From Candidatus Tepidiaquacella proteinivora (GTDB taxonomy: Bacteria; Bacteroidota; Ignavibacteria; Tepidaquicellales; Tepidaquicellaceae), in assembly GCA_013348845.1 (NCBI GenBank), contig CP054675.1, positions 939,501 through 1,003,500 on the forward strand: a stretch of 64,000 bases of DNA. The letters run 5' to 3'. Both the position numbers and the translations under genes were made by a program. Positions within the stretch are counted from its first letter, which is position 1; the number at the start of each line of letters is the position of its first letter. Positions 56,080 to 64,000 of the stretch are shown in pieces. The notes beneath the pieces are model-generated. The model was given only the letters and a program-made list of their open reading frames with translations. It was not told the DNA's origin and ran no database searches.

Positions 56080-57099
56080 TTAATATCTAAGAATTAATAA
56101 ACCTCTGTTTCCGTTTGCGACAAGAACTTTTGCCTTAAAATAGTCAACAGAATAACAGTATCCGCCGGGTTCATAATAAGCAAACCATTCGGGTTTAGTT
56201 GGATTAAATAAATTCATAACTTCAACACCATCATCATATTCTGCTGCAAAAAGAAAATTAGGTGAATAATCCAGAGCACGGACATCTGTATTTAAATCTA
56301 CATTCCTGATAAAATATGGTTGTGACGGATTTGCAACACTAATAACAGAAACGCCTGCCTCCCCTTCAGCAATGTATGCAATATCATTTGCTATTTTAAT
56401 ATCATAACAATTACCCGGACTTTTAAAGGTAGTTAGAAAAACCGGTAATTGAGGATTAGAAATATCGACAATTTCAAGCCCTGTAATTCGTTCAACAAAG
56501 TACGCTGTATTGCCGGAAATTTCTATATGTTCTACAGGATTTTTGGGGAAGTAAGTATTTACTTCAAATATTGAATCTTGTATATTATTAATATCTAATA
56601 CTTTTACACTCCCTGATATTAAAGCAACGAATAAATACTCATCTTTAAGTTCTACAGAATTTACTCCTCCCGAATACATAATATTAGTATCGAGGTTAGG
56701 ACTTAATGGATTGGTTATATTTAAAATGAAAAGACCTTTTACTTTATCTGAAAGAAATGCATATATATTATTACCAATGGTATCAACCAAAACTTCTCTT
56801 ACAAAACCCCCTGTATTAAAATTGTAAGTTAATTCAGGAGAAGAAGCATTACTAATATTGATTATTTCCAATCCTTTTTCTCCGTCTGCAAGGAAAGCAT
56901 ACTGAATCTGATTTATGATTCCGCTTTTAACATACCTTGCATCACCGCCGGTATTAAGGCTCCCAACAAACCACATACCTGTTCCGGGGTCAGGTGGTAG
57001 CGGAGGGTATTGACTATTGTCCAAATTGCAACTCTGAAGCAGGAATATTATGCTTAACTTCAGGAGGTTTGATAATATTTTTGTTCTTTTTCTCAACAT
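56080..57099 (-). CDS. Lipoprotein with LVIVD-type propeller repeats
   Basis: A 339-residue lipoprotein. The lipobox is FLLQSC (Cys25). After a Pro-rich spacer (PPLPPDPGTG) come repeats like AFLADGEKGLEIINISN, AFLSDKVKGLFILNITN, AYFVERITGLEIVDISN and AYIAEGEAGVSVISVAN, the LVIVD repeat pattern that forms a beta-propeller. Function is unknown; such proteins sit on the cell surface or in the periplasm. The first 28 codons overlap the end of the upstream lipoprotein gene in another frame. The start ATG is chosen because it begins a complete signal peptide; no Shine-Dalgarno sequence is visible. Confidence 0.8.
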   Translation of the reverse strand: MLRKRTKILSNLLKLSIIFLLQSCNLDNSQYPPLPPDPGTGMWFVGSLNTGGDARYVKSGIINQIQYAFLADGEKGLEIINISNASSPELTYNFNTGGFVREVLVDTIGNNIYAFLSDKVKGLFILNITNPLSPNLDTNIMYSGGVNSVELKDEYLFVALISGSVKVLDINNIQDSIFEVNTYFPKNPVEHIEISGNTAYFVERITGLEIVDISNPQLPVFLTTFKSPGNCYDIKIANDIAYIAEGEAGVSVISVANPSQPYFIRNVDLNTDVRALDYSPNFLFAAEYDDGVEVMNLFNPTKPEWFAYYEPGGYCYSVDYFKAKVLVANGNRGLLILRY

Positions 57100-57814
57100 T
57101 GTATGAAATTCTTGAATAAGGAATTATTCCGGAAGGACCATTTAATTGTAATGAGTCCTTATTGAAAAAAGTTATATTTGTGAAAAAATATTCTGGAGAA
57201 CCACCATATTGGTCTCGGGCAAGATCATATATTGTACAATTATTAATATCAAAATCTTTCCATTTTATATCCCAAAGAGCAAATCTGCAACCTGGTGGTG
57301 TATAGATAACTTCACCAACACCATTAGAGAATTGAACTTTTAGACCCTGACAATTAGGACAGGGACCATCAGCAGTTCTAAGCCAAACTCCTGTCATATC
57401 ATAACAACCAACATAACCTCCATTGCAACCAGTGTAATCTAATAATTTACATTTTCTTTCTTCCACCTTTATATTATAATTACATAAAAAAGTTGCTCCT
57501 TCAATTCTAACAGAATAATCACCCTTTTTAAGAATTATTGAAGCAGCGAGATTTGTATCACAGTTGGGTGCAAATTGCCAAACAATCGAATCAATAATTT
57601 GAGAATTTGAAATTTTTATTACAACCGGACCCTGAATTTGTTGTGTCCTGTAAAAAGTAATTTTCCCATTACCATCACCATAAGGATTTGGTATAGGTGG
57701 AGGGGGCGGGGGTGGTTCTGTTATTCCAGTGCGGGAATCACATGATGAAAGATATGATATGAAAATAATTATTAAAAAACTCGATATATATCCAAGTAAA
57801 TACTTTAATCTCAT
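57014..57814 (-). CDS. Cys-rich lipoprotein of unknown function
   Basis: A 266-residue lipoprotein. The signal peptide ends with the lipobox YLSSC (Cys25), followed by a Pro-rich spacer (EPPPPPPPIPNPYGDG). The mature part has many cysteines (in NCD, FLC, RKC, TGCNGG, VGC, CPNC, PGC, NNC contexts), which could form disulfides in the periplasm or outside. No domain was recognised. Its last 86 bases overlap the start of the LVIVD lipoprotein gene, so both are probably translated from one message. Confidence 0.75.
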   Translation of the reverse strand: MRLKYLLGYISSFLIIIFISYLSSCDSRTGITEPPPPPPPIPNPYGDGNGKITFYRTQQIQGPVVIKISNSQIIDSIVWQFAPNCDTNLAASIILKKGDYSVRIEGATFLCNYNIKVEERKCKLLDYTGCNGGYVGCYDMTGVWLRTADGPCPNCQGLKVQFSNGVGEVIYTPPGCRFALWDIKWKDFDINNCTIYDLARDQYGGSPEYFFTNITFFNKDSLQLNGPSGIIPYSRISYNVEKKNKNIIKPPEVKHNIPASELQFGQ

Positions 57815-57930
57815 AAAACAAGTTTTATAAATTATACACTTGTGTTTATAATAAAGTTTCTTAAAAAGGTATGAAATTTTGAATTTAAATTATAGTTAAT
57901 TAAACATTATTTTAGTAAAAAGATTTAATT

Positions 57931-58335
57931 ATGTCAACTATAACTACAATATATACTGGTGAATTAAGGACAAAAGCGAAACATAATCAATCAGGACAGG
58001 AAATTATAACAGATGCACCAGTTGATAACAAAGGAAAAGGAGAAGCATTTTCTCCAACAGATTTACTTGCGGCATCTCTTGGTTCCTGTGCACTAACAAT
58101 AATCGGGATTGCTGCTAATGAGAAAGGATTCTCAATAGACGGAACAAAAGTAGAAATAACAAAAATTATGGCATCAGAACCAAGACGGGTTGGAGAAATA
58201 ATTCTTGAATTTCATTTCCCAAAAAATAATTACTCAGAAAGAGAAAAAAGTATAATAAAAAACTGCGTAGAACACTGTCCGGTTTCAAAAAGTTTACACC
58301 CTGATTTAAAAAGAACCATCATATATAATTTTTAA
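57931..58335 (+). CDS. OsmC-family peroxide-reducing protein
   Basis: A 134-residue OsmC/YhfA-type protein. The two reactive cysteines are Cys53 (LLAASLGSCALT) and Cys116 (VEHCPVSKSL). OsmC relatives reduce organic hydroperoxides in the cytosol; the YhfA-like subgroup is less studied. No signal peptide. It is separated by 48 bp from the M13 peptidase gene on the same strand and may be co-transcribed with it. Confidence 0.92.
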   Translation: MSTITTIYTGELRTKAKHNQSGQEIITDAPVDNKGKGEAFSPTDLLAASLGSCALTIIGIAANEKGFSIDGTKVEITKIMASEPRRVGEIILEFHFPKNNYSEREKSIIKNCVEHCPVSKSLHPDLKRTIIYNF

Positions 58336-58383
58336 ATACTGAAACATTTTTATTATAATCCGTATAATAAATAAAAAAACATT

Positions 58384-60417
58384 ATGAAAAAATCATTCAG
58401 ATTAATTTTAAGCATTGCTATTTTATTTTATCTTCAATTCAATTTTTTATTTGCTCAACAAAAATCACCAATTGATATATCAAATATAGATTTTAATATA
58501 AATCCTGGTGATGATTTTTTTAAATTTGCTAACGGTAATTGGCTGAAAAATAATCCTGTACCACCAGATAAAGTCCGATACGGTGCTTTTGATGAATTAA
58601 CTGATTTAAATCAAATTCAAATTAGAACTTTGATTGAAGAAGCGTCAAAAAATAATTCCCAAAAAGGTTCTGATTATCAGAAAGTCGGTGATTTCTATTT
58701 AAGCGGAATGGATAGTGTAAAAATTGAAAACGACGGTATCCAACCAATAAAAATTTTTCTTGATGATATCAGAAACATTGCTTCATTTGATGAATTCTAT
58801 AAAATAATTTCAATTTTACATACTTACAGAATTAATCCACTCTTTGGGGTTTATGCCGGACAGGATGAAAAGAACAGTGAAATGGTAATTTTATCTTTAT
58901 ATCAAAGTGGACTGGGCCTGGGAGACAGGGATTATTATTTAAAGGATGACAACAGGTCAAAAGAAATCAGAAGTGAATACAGAAACTTTATTAAAGATAT
59001 GTTTATTTTGAAAGGTGATACACCAGAAATTGCTGAAGAAAAAATGAAATCCATTTTTGATATTGAAACAAAAATTGCATCAATTACATATTCAAGGCTT
59101 GATTTAAGAGACCCTGAGAAAAACTATAATAAAGTAAAATATTCAGAATTAAAAAACATCTGTCCATCATTTAACTGGGACTATTATTTTAATTATATCG
59201 GAGCAGGAATACCAGAAGAAATTGATGTTTCACAAAAGAAATATTTTGAAGATTTAAGTAATGTTATAAATTCTTTTAATATTAACGACTGGAAAGCATA
59301 TCTTGAATGGAATGTTATAAGAAATACTGCTCCTCATTTAAGTTCTGATTTTGTTAACAGACATTTTGAATTCTATGGTAAATTCATTTCGGGGCAGAAG
59401 GAAATGAAACCAAGATGGAGAAGAGTAATTGAGACAGTTAATTATTCATTAAGTGAAATAATTGGTAAAATTTATGTTGAAAAATATTTCTCCCCGGAAG
59501 CAAAGCAGCGAGTGTATAATATGGTTCTCGATTTGAAATCAGCATTGAAAAAAAGAATTGAAGAACTTCAATGGATGAGCCCTGAGACAAAATCAAAAGC
59601 AATTGAAAAACTGGAAATGATGATAATACGAGTTGGCTATCCTAACAAATGGCGGGATTATAGTGGGCTTGACATTTCAAGAGAATCCTATTTACAAAAT
59701 ATATTAAAGGCAAGTAATTTTAATTTTAAGTTTAATATCTCAAAAGCAGGAAAACCAGTAGATAAAGAGTTGTGGGGAATGTCTCCCCAAACCGTGAATG
59801 CATCTTACAGCCCAAATTTAAATGCTATTACTTTCCCGGCAGGTATTCTGCAACCTCCATTCTTTTTTGAAAATGGAGACGACGCAGTTAATTATGGTGG
59901 TATAGGTGTTGTGATAGGTCATGAAATGACTCATGGATTTGATGACCAGGGAAGAAAATATGACGCAAAAGGGAATTTGAATGATTGGTGGACTCCAGAA
60001 GATGCTGAAAAATATAAACAAATGACTTCTATATTAGTAACACAATTTAATAATTTTATCATTAATGATTCATTACACGTTGATGGTGAATTAACACTTG
60101 GAGAAAACATATCTGATTTAGGAGGTCTAACAGTAGCACTTAATGCTGTAAAAGAGGCATGGAAAAGAAATCCACCTCCTGAAAAGATAGATGGCTTTAC
60201 TCCTTTACAAAGATTTTTCTTATCTTATGCCCAAATATGGAGAAGTAACATACGAGATAAAGAATTAATGAGAAGATTAAAAGAGGATGTTCACTCCCCT
60301 GCAATTGCAAGAGTAAACGGGATTGTATATAATATTCCCGAATTTTATGTAGCATTTGAAATTAAACAAACAGATAAAAGATATATTCCTGCAGAACTCA
60401 GAGCAGTAATCTGGTAA
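58384..60417 (+). CDS. Secreted M13-family zinc endopeptidase (neprilysin/PepO-like)
   Basis: A 677-residue exported peptidase. A signal peptide (about 1-25, ending LFAQ) precedes the M13 N-terminal domain (DFNINPGDDFFKFANGNWLK) and catalytic domain. Zinc ligands H513 and H517 lie in GHEMTHGFDDQG, the third ligand E574 in LGENISDLGG, and a NASYSP motif for substrate binding is present. It cleaves short peptides on the amino side of hydrophobic residues in known family members. Its stop lies 6 bp from the convergent rdgB gene. Confidence 0.94.
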   Translation: MKKSFRLILSIAILFYLQFNFLFAQQKSPIDISNIDFNINPGDDFFKFANGNWLKNNPVPPDKVRYGAFDELTDLNQIQIRTLIEEASKNNSQKGSDYQKVGDFYLSGMDSVKIENDGIQPIKIFLDDIRNIASFDEFYKIISILHTYRINPLFGVYAGQDEKNSEMVILSLYQSGLGLGDRDYYLKDDNRSKEIRSEYRNFIKDMFILKGDTPEIAEEKMKSIFDIETKIASITYSRLDLRDPEKNYNKVKYSELKNICPSFNWDYYFNYIGAGIPEEIDVSQKKYFEDLSNVINSFNINDWKAYLEWNVIRNTAPHLSSDFVNRHFEFYGKFISGQKEMKPRWRRVIETVNYSLSEIIGKIYVEKYFSPEAKQRVYNMVLDLKSALKKRIEELQWMSPETKSKAIEKLEMMIIRVGYPNKWRDYSGLDISRESYLQNILKASNFNFKFNISKAGKPVDKELWGMSPQTVNASYSPNLNAITFPAGILQPPFFFENGDDAVNYGGIGVVIGHEMTHGFDDQGRKYDAKGNLNDWWTPEDAEKYKQMTSILVTQFNNFIINDSLHVDGELTLGENISDLGGLTVALNAVKEAWKRNPPPEKIDGFTPLQRFFLSYAQIWRSNIRDKELMRRLKEDVHSPAIARVNGIVYNIPEFYVAFEIKQTDKRYIPAELRAVIW

Positions 60418-60423
60418 AAAATA

Positions 60424-61017
60424 TTATTCTAAAAAACTGTCTAAAAAATCTTTCAACTTTCTGAATGCTTTCACTCTATGTGAGATTTGATTTTTTAGAT
60501 TAAAATCCATTTCGGCATAAGTTTTCGAAAAACCATCAGGGACAAAAAGTGGGTCATAACCAAAGCCGTTACTACCTCTTTTCTCATTAATAATTATACC
60601 CTTAACAATTCCTTCAAAGAAGTAATATTTTTTTTCATCTAAATAAAAACAAACCACTGTTTTGAATTTTGCAGTTCTTAATTCAGAGGGAATAATTTTT
60701 AATTCATTTAATAATTTATTACAATTATCATCATAAGTAGCATTTTCCCCCGCATATCTTGAAGAAAAAACACCAGGCTCCCCATTAAGAGCATCAACAA
60801 AAAGTCCAGTATCATCAGATATTGATGGTAATTTAGTCAACTCAAAAACTTTTTTTGCTTTTATAAAGGCATTTCCATCAAGTGTGTTCTCTGTTTCTTC
60901 AATATCTATATTTAATCCTAAATCTAATAAAGTGAGAATCTCATATTTATTACATTCAATGATATTTTTTATTTCACTAATCTTATGCTGGTTATTTGTT
61001 GCCAATAATAATTTCAT
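60424..61017 (-). CDS. rdgB: XTP/dITP diphosphatase (RdgB/HAM1)
   Basis: A 197-residue nucleotide-pool cleaner that hydrolyses non-canonical purine triphosphates (XTP, ITP, dITP) to monophosphates. The family motifs are LLLATNNQHKISEI at the start, SISDDTGLFVDALNGEPGVFSSRYAGE in two segments, GSNGFGYDPLFVP and ISHRVKAF near the end. The length is normal. It lies 18 bp after the ABC transporter gene on the same strand. Confidence 0.95.
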   Translation of the reverse strand: MKLLLATNNQHKISEIKNIIECNKYEILTLLDLGLNIDIEETENTLDGNAFIKAKKVFELTKLPSISDDTGLFVDALNGEPGVFSSRYAGENATYDDNCNKLLNELKIIPSELRTAKFKTVVCFYLDEKKYYFFEGIVKGIIINEKRGSNGFGYDPLFVPDGFSKTYAEMDFNLKNQISHRVKAFRKLKDFLDSFLE

Positions 61018-61035
61018 TTTATTAAAATTTTAATT

Positions 61036-62823
61036 TTAAATAACACTCTTGTATTGTAACTGATAAAGACGATAATATAGTCCTTCCTTTTCTAATAATT
61101 CCTGATGAGTACCTGTTTCCCTAATCTGACCTTTATGAATTACAATGATTTTATCACAGGATTGTATTGTAGAAAGTCTATGCGCTATAATTATAGATGT
61201 TCTACCTGAAATCAATTTCAATATTGCTTTTTGAATTAACAATTCTGTTTCAGTATCAACACTCGAAGTGGCTTCATCTAAAACCAATATCTTTGGATCA
61301 AAAGCAAGAGCTCGGGCAAAAGAAATAAGTTGCTTTTGACCAGTTGATAAGGTAGTTCCCCTTTCATATATTCTATGACTAATATTATCCGGCAAAGAAT
61401 TAATGAATTTATCTAAACCAATACTTGAAACAGCTTCTAATATTTTTTTATCAGAAATAGTATTTTCACCAAGATTAATATTGTATCTTATATCACCGGA
61501 AAAAAGAAATACATCCTGAAGAACGACAGCAATATTTCTTCTTAAATCTTCCTGTCTGATTTTTTTAATATTTATACCATCAATAGTAATCTCACCATCA
61601 ATAACATCATAAAACCGGCATAAAAGATTAATTATAGTACTTTTCCCTGCACCAGTAGCTCCAACAAATGCTACTCTTTCACCTTCATTTATTTTGAAAG
61701 ATACATTCCTTAAAACGTATTCATTTTCATTATAGGCAAAAGAAACATTTTTAAATTCTATATTTCCCTTAAATTCCTTAATTATCACAGGACTTTTGCT
61801 ATCTACAATATCAGATTTTTTATCAAGTAATTCGAAAATTCTTTCACTTGATGCCATCGCAGTTTGCAATATGTTATATTTCTCAGCAAGGTCTCTGATT
61901 GGTCTAAAAAACATTTCAATATATTGAATAAAAGATATTAGAACACCTACAGAAATACTTCTCTGCACAACCTGCCCACCACCATACCATATTACCAATG
62001 CAATAGATAAAGCACCGATAAACTCAACTACCGGGAAAAAAATCGCATAATAACGAATTCCTCTTTTATTTTGTTCTGTATGTGCACGATTAATTTTTTC
62101 AAAATCCTTTATAGTATCTTTTTCCTTAACAAATAATTGAACGACTGAAATTCCTGTAATATGCTCCTGTATGAATGAATTCATCTTTGCAACTAAAACC
62201 CTTATTTTCCTGTATGAGTCCCTTGCTTTTTTTCTAAAAACAGAGGTTGCATATATTAGTAATGGTAATACAGACATAGTAACAAGCGCTAAGGATACAT
62301 CAAGTGTAAACATAAAATAAAGTATCCAGATAATTGTAAAAATATCTCCAAAAACAGCAACAAGACCTGAAGAAAATACTTCATATAAAACATCAATATC
62401 ATTTGTTACTCTTGTTACAATTCTTCCAATAGGTGTATTATCAAAATACTTCAAATTTAAATTCATCACATGAGAATACAATTTTTTTCTTAAATCGAAT
62501 ACAATTTTTTGCCCTATCCAGCTTGTTAAATAAGCATTTAAATACTGAACACCTGCCTGAATAAAAAGGGTCCCAATTAAAATTATAATAATAATTTGCA
62601 GACCAGGGATATCATTGTTTGCAATCTTATCATCAATTGCAATGGGAGTTAATCTTGGCCTTACCGCAGATAAAACAGAAATTAATATTGTTAAAAAAGT
62701 GGCAACAGAAATAGAAAAGATATACGGTTTAGCGAAAGACAATAATCTTTTTAACAATAAATAATCTATTTGCTTTCCTAATACATCTTCTTCCTGAATT
62801 TTTTTATATTTTTTCTTCTCCAT
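61036..62823 (-). CDS. ABC exporter half-transporter, catalytic-site subunit
   Basis: A 595-residue half-transporter: six-helix membrane domain (about 30-330) and C-terminal ATPase domain. The Walker A is FVGATGAGKSTI, the Walker B ILVLDEATSSVD with the catalytic Glu, the signature is LSTGQKQL (variant of LSGGQ), and the switch His is in IIIAHRLST. Pairing with the gene downstream of the window edge (62828) would give one working and one weakened ATP site, as in TM287/288-type exporters. Likely exports lipids, drugs or peptides; no substrate is deducible. The two genes are 4 bp apart. Confidence 0.92.
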   Translation of the reverse strand: MEKKKYKKIQEEDVLGKQIDYLLLKRLLSFAKPYIFSISVATFLTILISVLSAVRPRLTPIAIDDKIANNDIPGLQIIIIILIGTLFIQAGVQYLNAYLTSWIGQKIVFDLRKKLYSHVMNLNLKYFDNTPIGRIVTRVTNDIDVLYEVFSSGLVAVFGDIFTIIWILYFMFTLDVSLALVTMSVLPLLIYATSVFRKKARDSYRKIRVLVAKMNSFIQEHITGISVVQLFVKEKDTIKDFEKINRAHTEQNKRGIRYYAIFFPVVEFIGALSIALVIWYGGGQVVQRSISVGVLISFIQYIEMFFRPIRDLAEKYNILQTAMASSERIFELLDKKSDIVDSKSPVIIKEFKGNIEFKNVSFAYNENEYVLRNVSFKINEGERVAFVGATGAGKSTIINLLCRFYDVIDGEITIDGINIKKIRQEDLRRNIAVVLQDVFLFSGDIRYNINLGENTISDKKILEAVSSIGLDKFINSLPDNISHRIYERGTTLSTGQKQLISFARALAFDPKILVLDEATSSVDTETELLIQKAILKLISGRTSIIIAHRLSTIQSCDKIIVIHKGQIRETGTHQELLEKEGLYYRLYQLQYKSVI

Positions 62824-62827
62824 AATT

Positions 62828-64000
62828 CTATATCTCTTTTAATTCCTGCTCTATTATTTGTTTCATATATAATCTGTAATATATCCCCTTTTGCTCACAT
62901 AATTCATTATGAGTCCCCTGCTCAACAATTTTTCCATCATCAATAACAATAATCTTATCACAATCCATTATCGTTGCAGTTCTGTGAGATACAATAATAG
63001 TAGTTCGATTTTTCATAAATTCACTTAAGTTTTTCAATATTTCCTTCTCAGTAACCGTATCAACAGAAGATAAAGAATCATCAAGAATTAGTATTTTAGG
63101 ATTTTTATATACTGCTCTTGCAAGCGAGGTTCTTTGTTTCTGACCACCTGATAATGTAATTCCACGTTCACCGATTTTAGTAAAGAATTTTTCTGGGAAA
63201 TCCTCAATATCTTTTTGAAGACCCGCAATTGCTGAGGATTTAATTAGTAAATCCTCATCAATACTTTCTGAAGAATATGCAATGTTATTACCAATAGTAT
63301 CTGAGAAGAGAAAAGATTCCTGAGGAACCATTCCTATTGCTTTTCTTAATTCATATCTGGAAAAATCTTTTATATTTTTCCCGTCAAGTAATATTTCTCC
63401 CTCTGATACTTCATATAATCTAGTAATTAAATTAATTAATGTTGTTTTCCCACTGCCAGTAAATCCAATTATTCCGAGAGAAGAGCCCCTGGGTATAAAT
63501 AAATTAATATCTTTTAATACATAATTATCTGTATCCGGATATTTAAAAAATACATTTTTGAATTCTATATTACCTTCAATATCAATATTGGTTTTGTTTA
63601 AACCGTCACAATTCAGTGTATCACTTTTCCACTCCATAATATCAGTTAATCTTTTCATAGAAGGTATTGCTCTCTGGACAAGATTTGTCACCCATCCAAG
63701 TGCAATCATAGGCCAGGTAAGTTGATTTAAATATACAACAAACTCAGCTATATTACCAATCGAAAAAGTATTATTAATCACTCCCAATCCACCGAAATAA
63801 ATTACAAGAATAATGGATAAGCCAGTAAATAAAAACATCATTGGAAAAGAATATGATTGTATTCTCGCAAGAGAAAGACTTTTTTTCTGATAATCTCCAG
63901 CAATTTTTGTAAATTCATTTATCTCAAATTTTTCTCTGACATAGGATTTTACCACCCTTATACCTGAGAAATTTTCCTGTGCTTTTGTTGACATATTTGA
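62828..64000 (-). CDS. ABC exporter half-transporter, degenerate-site subunit (partial)
   Basis: The frame continues past the right edge (codons for Ser-Asn precede the Met at 63994), so the first membrane helices are missing. Visible are the last membrane segment region from NFSGIRVVKSY, two more helices and the ATPase domain. The Walker A is GFTGSGKTT, the signature is canonical LSGGQKQR, but the Walker B is ILILDDSLSSVD, with Asp in place of the catalytic Glu. That makes its own ATP site non-hydrolytic while its signature completes the working site of the partner. It is first in the operon, before its partner at 61036. Confidence 0.92.
   Translation of the reverse strand, partial: SNMSTKAQENFSGIRVVKSYVREKFEINEFTKIAGDYQKKSLSLARIQSYSFPMMFLFTGLSIILVIYFGGLGVINNTFSIGNIAEFVVYLNQLTWPMIALGWVTNLVQRAIPSMKRLTDIMEWKSDTLNCDGLNKTNIDIEGNIEFKNVFFKYPDTDNYVLKDINLFIPRGSSLGIIGFTGSGKTTLINLITRLYEVSEGEILLDGKNIKDFSRYELRKAIGMVPQESFLFSDTIGNNIAYSSESIDEDLLIKSSAIAGLQKDIEDFPEKFFTKIGERGITLSGGQKQRTSLARAVYKNPKILILDDSLSSVDTVTEKEILKNLSEFMKNRTTIIVSHRTATIMDCDKIIVIDDGKIVEQGTHNELCEQKGIYYRLYMKQIIEQELKEI

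Overview
The window is AT-rich and densely coded, with no rRNA, insertion sequence, CRISPR array or phage gene visible. It looks like a chromosomal piece of a Bacteroidota/Chlorobi-group bacterium, most likely Ignavibacteria or a close relative. The support is: several secreted proteins ending in a YPNPFN...SGIYFYK type IX secretion (T9SS) sorting domain, a PorV/PorQ-family outer-membrane protein, a two-subunit 2-oxoacid:ferredoxin oxidoreductase, and many Gram-negative envelope proteins and lipoproteins. The placement is inferred from protein families, not from a marker tree.

Layout. 1-9.9 kb (minus strand): an envelope cluster with a partial GWxTD-like protein, a PorV/PorQ-family protein, a 1168-residue secreted protein, a TonB-dependent receptor and a T9SS-sorted Asp-box protein, punctuated by strong hairpins. 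10-26.4 kb (minus): the ribosomal protein supercluster from rplB to rplQ, including secY, map, infA and rpoA, followed by engB and a 2-hydroxyacid dehydrogenase that lacks a normal start codon. Two non-ribosomal items sit inside this cluster: a tRNA-Gln between rplR and rpsE, and a beta-barrel-like outer-membrane gene between rpmD and rplO. The usual front of the S10 operon (rpsJ, rplC, rplD, rplW) is absent; a methyltransferase lies there instead.

26.5-31.1 kb (minus): methyltransferase, MoxR ATPase and an M16 peptidase pair, one active and one lacking the zinc motif. 31.3-34.5 kb (plus): a large protein with a zinc-peptidase domain, a propeller and an outer-membrane barrel. 34.5-40.2 kb (minus): korB-korA, then rplI, ssb and rpsF (rpsR is missing), tRNA-Leu and a CbpA-like DnaJ. 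40.4-48.8 kb (plus): a BaeRF3-like release-factor-fold protein, a secreted esterase, tRNA-Arg, DinB, an Asp-box T9SS protein and a hybrid histidine kinase. 48.9-60.4 kb: secreted or envelope peptidases of families M16, M28, C1 and M13, mixed with tRNAs, two overlapping lipoprotein genes, a T9SS-sorted protein and OsmC. 60.4-64 kb (minus): rdgB and a heterodimeric ABC exporter running off the end of the window.

Together the genes suggest a heterotrophic, probably anaerobic or facultative cell. It exports proteins to its surface, degrades peptides in the periplasm or outside, and uses ferredoxin-linked 2-oxoacid oxidation.
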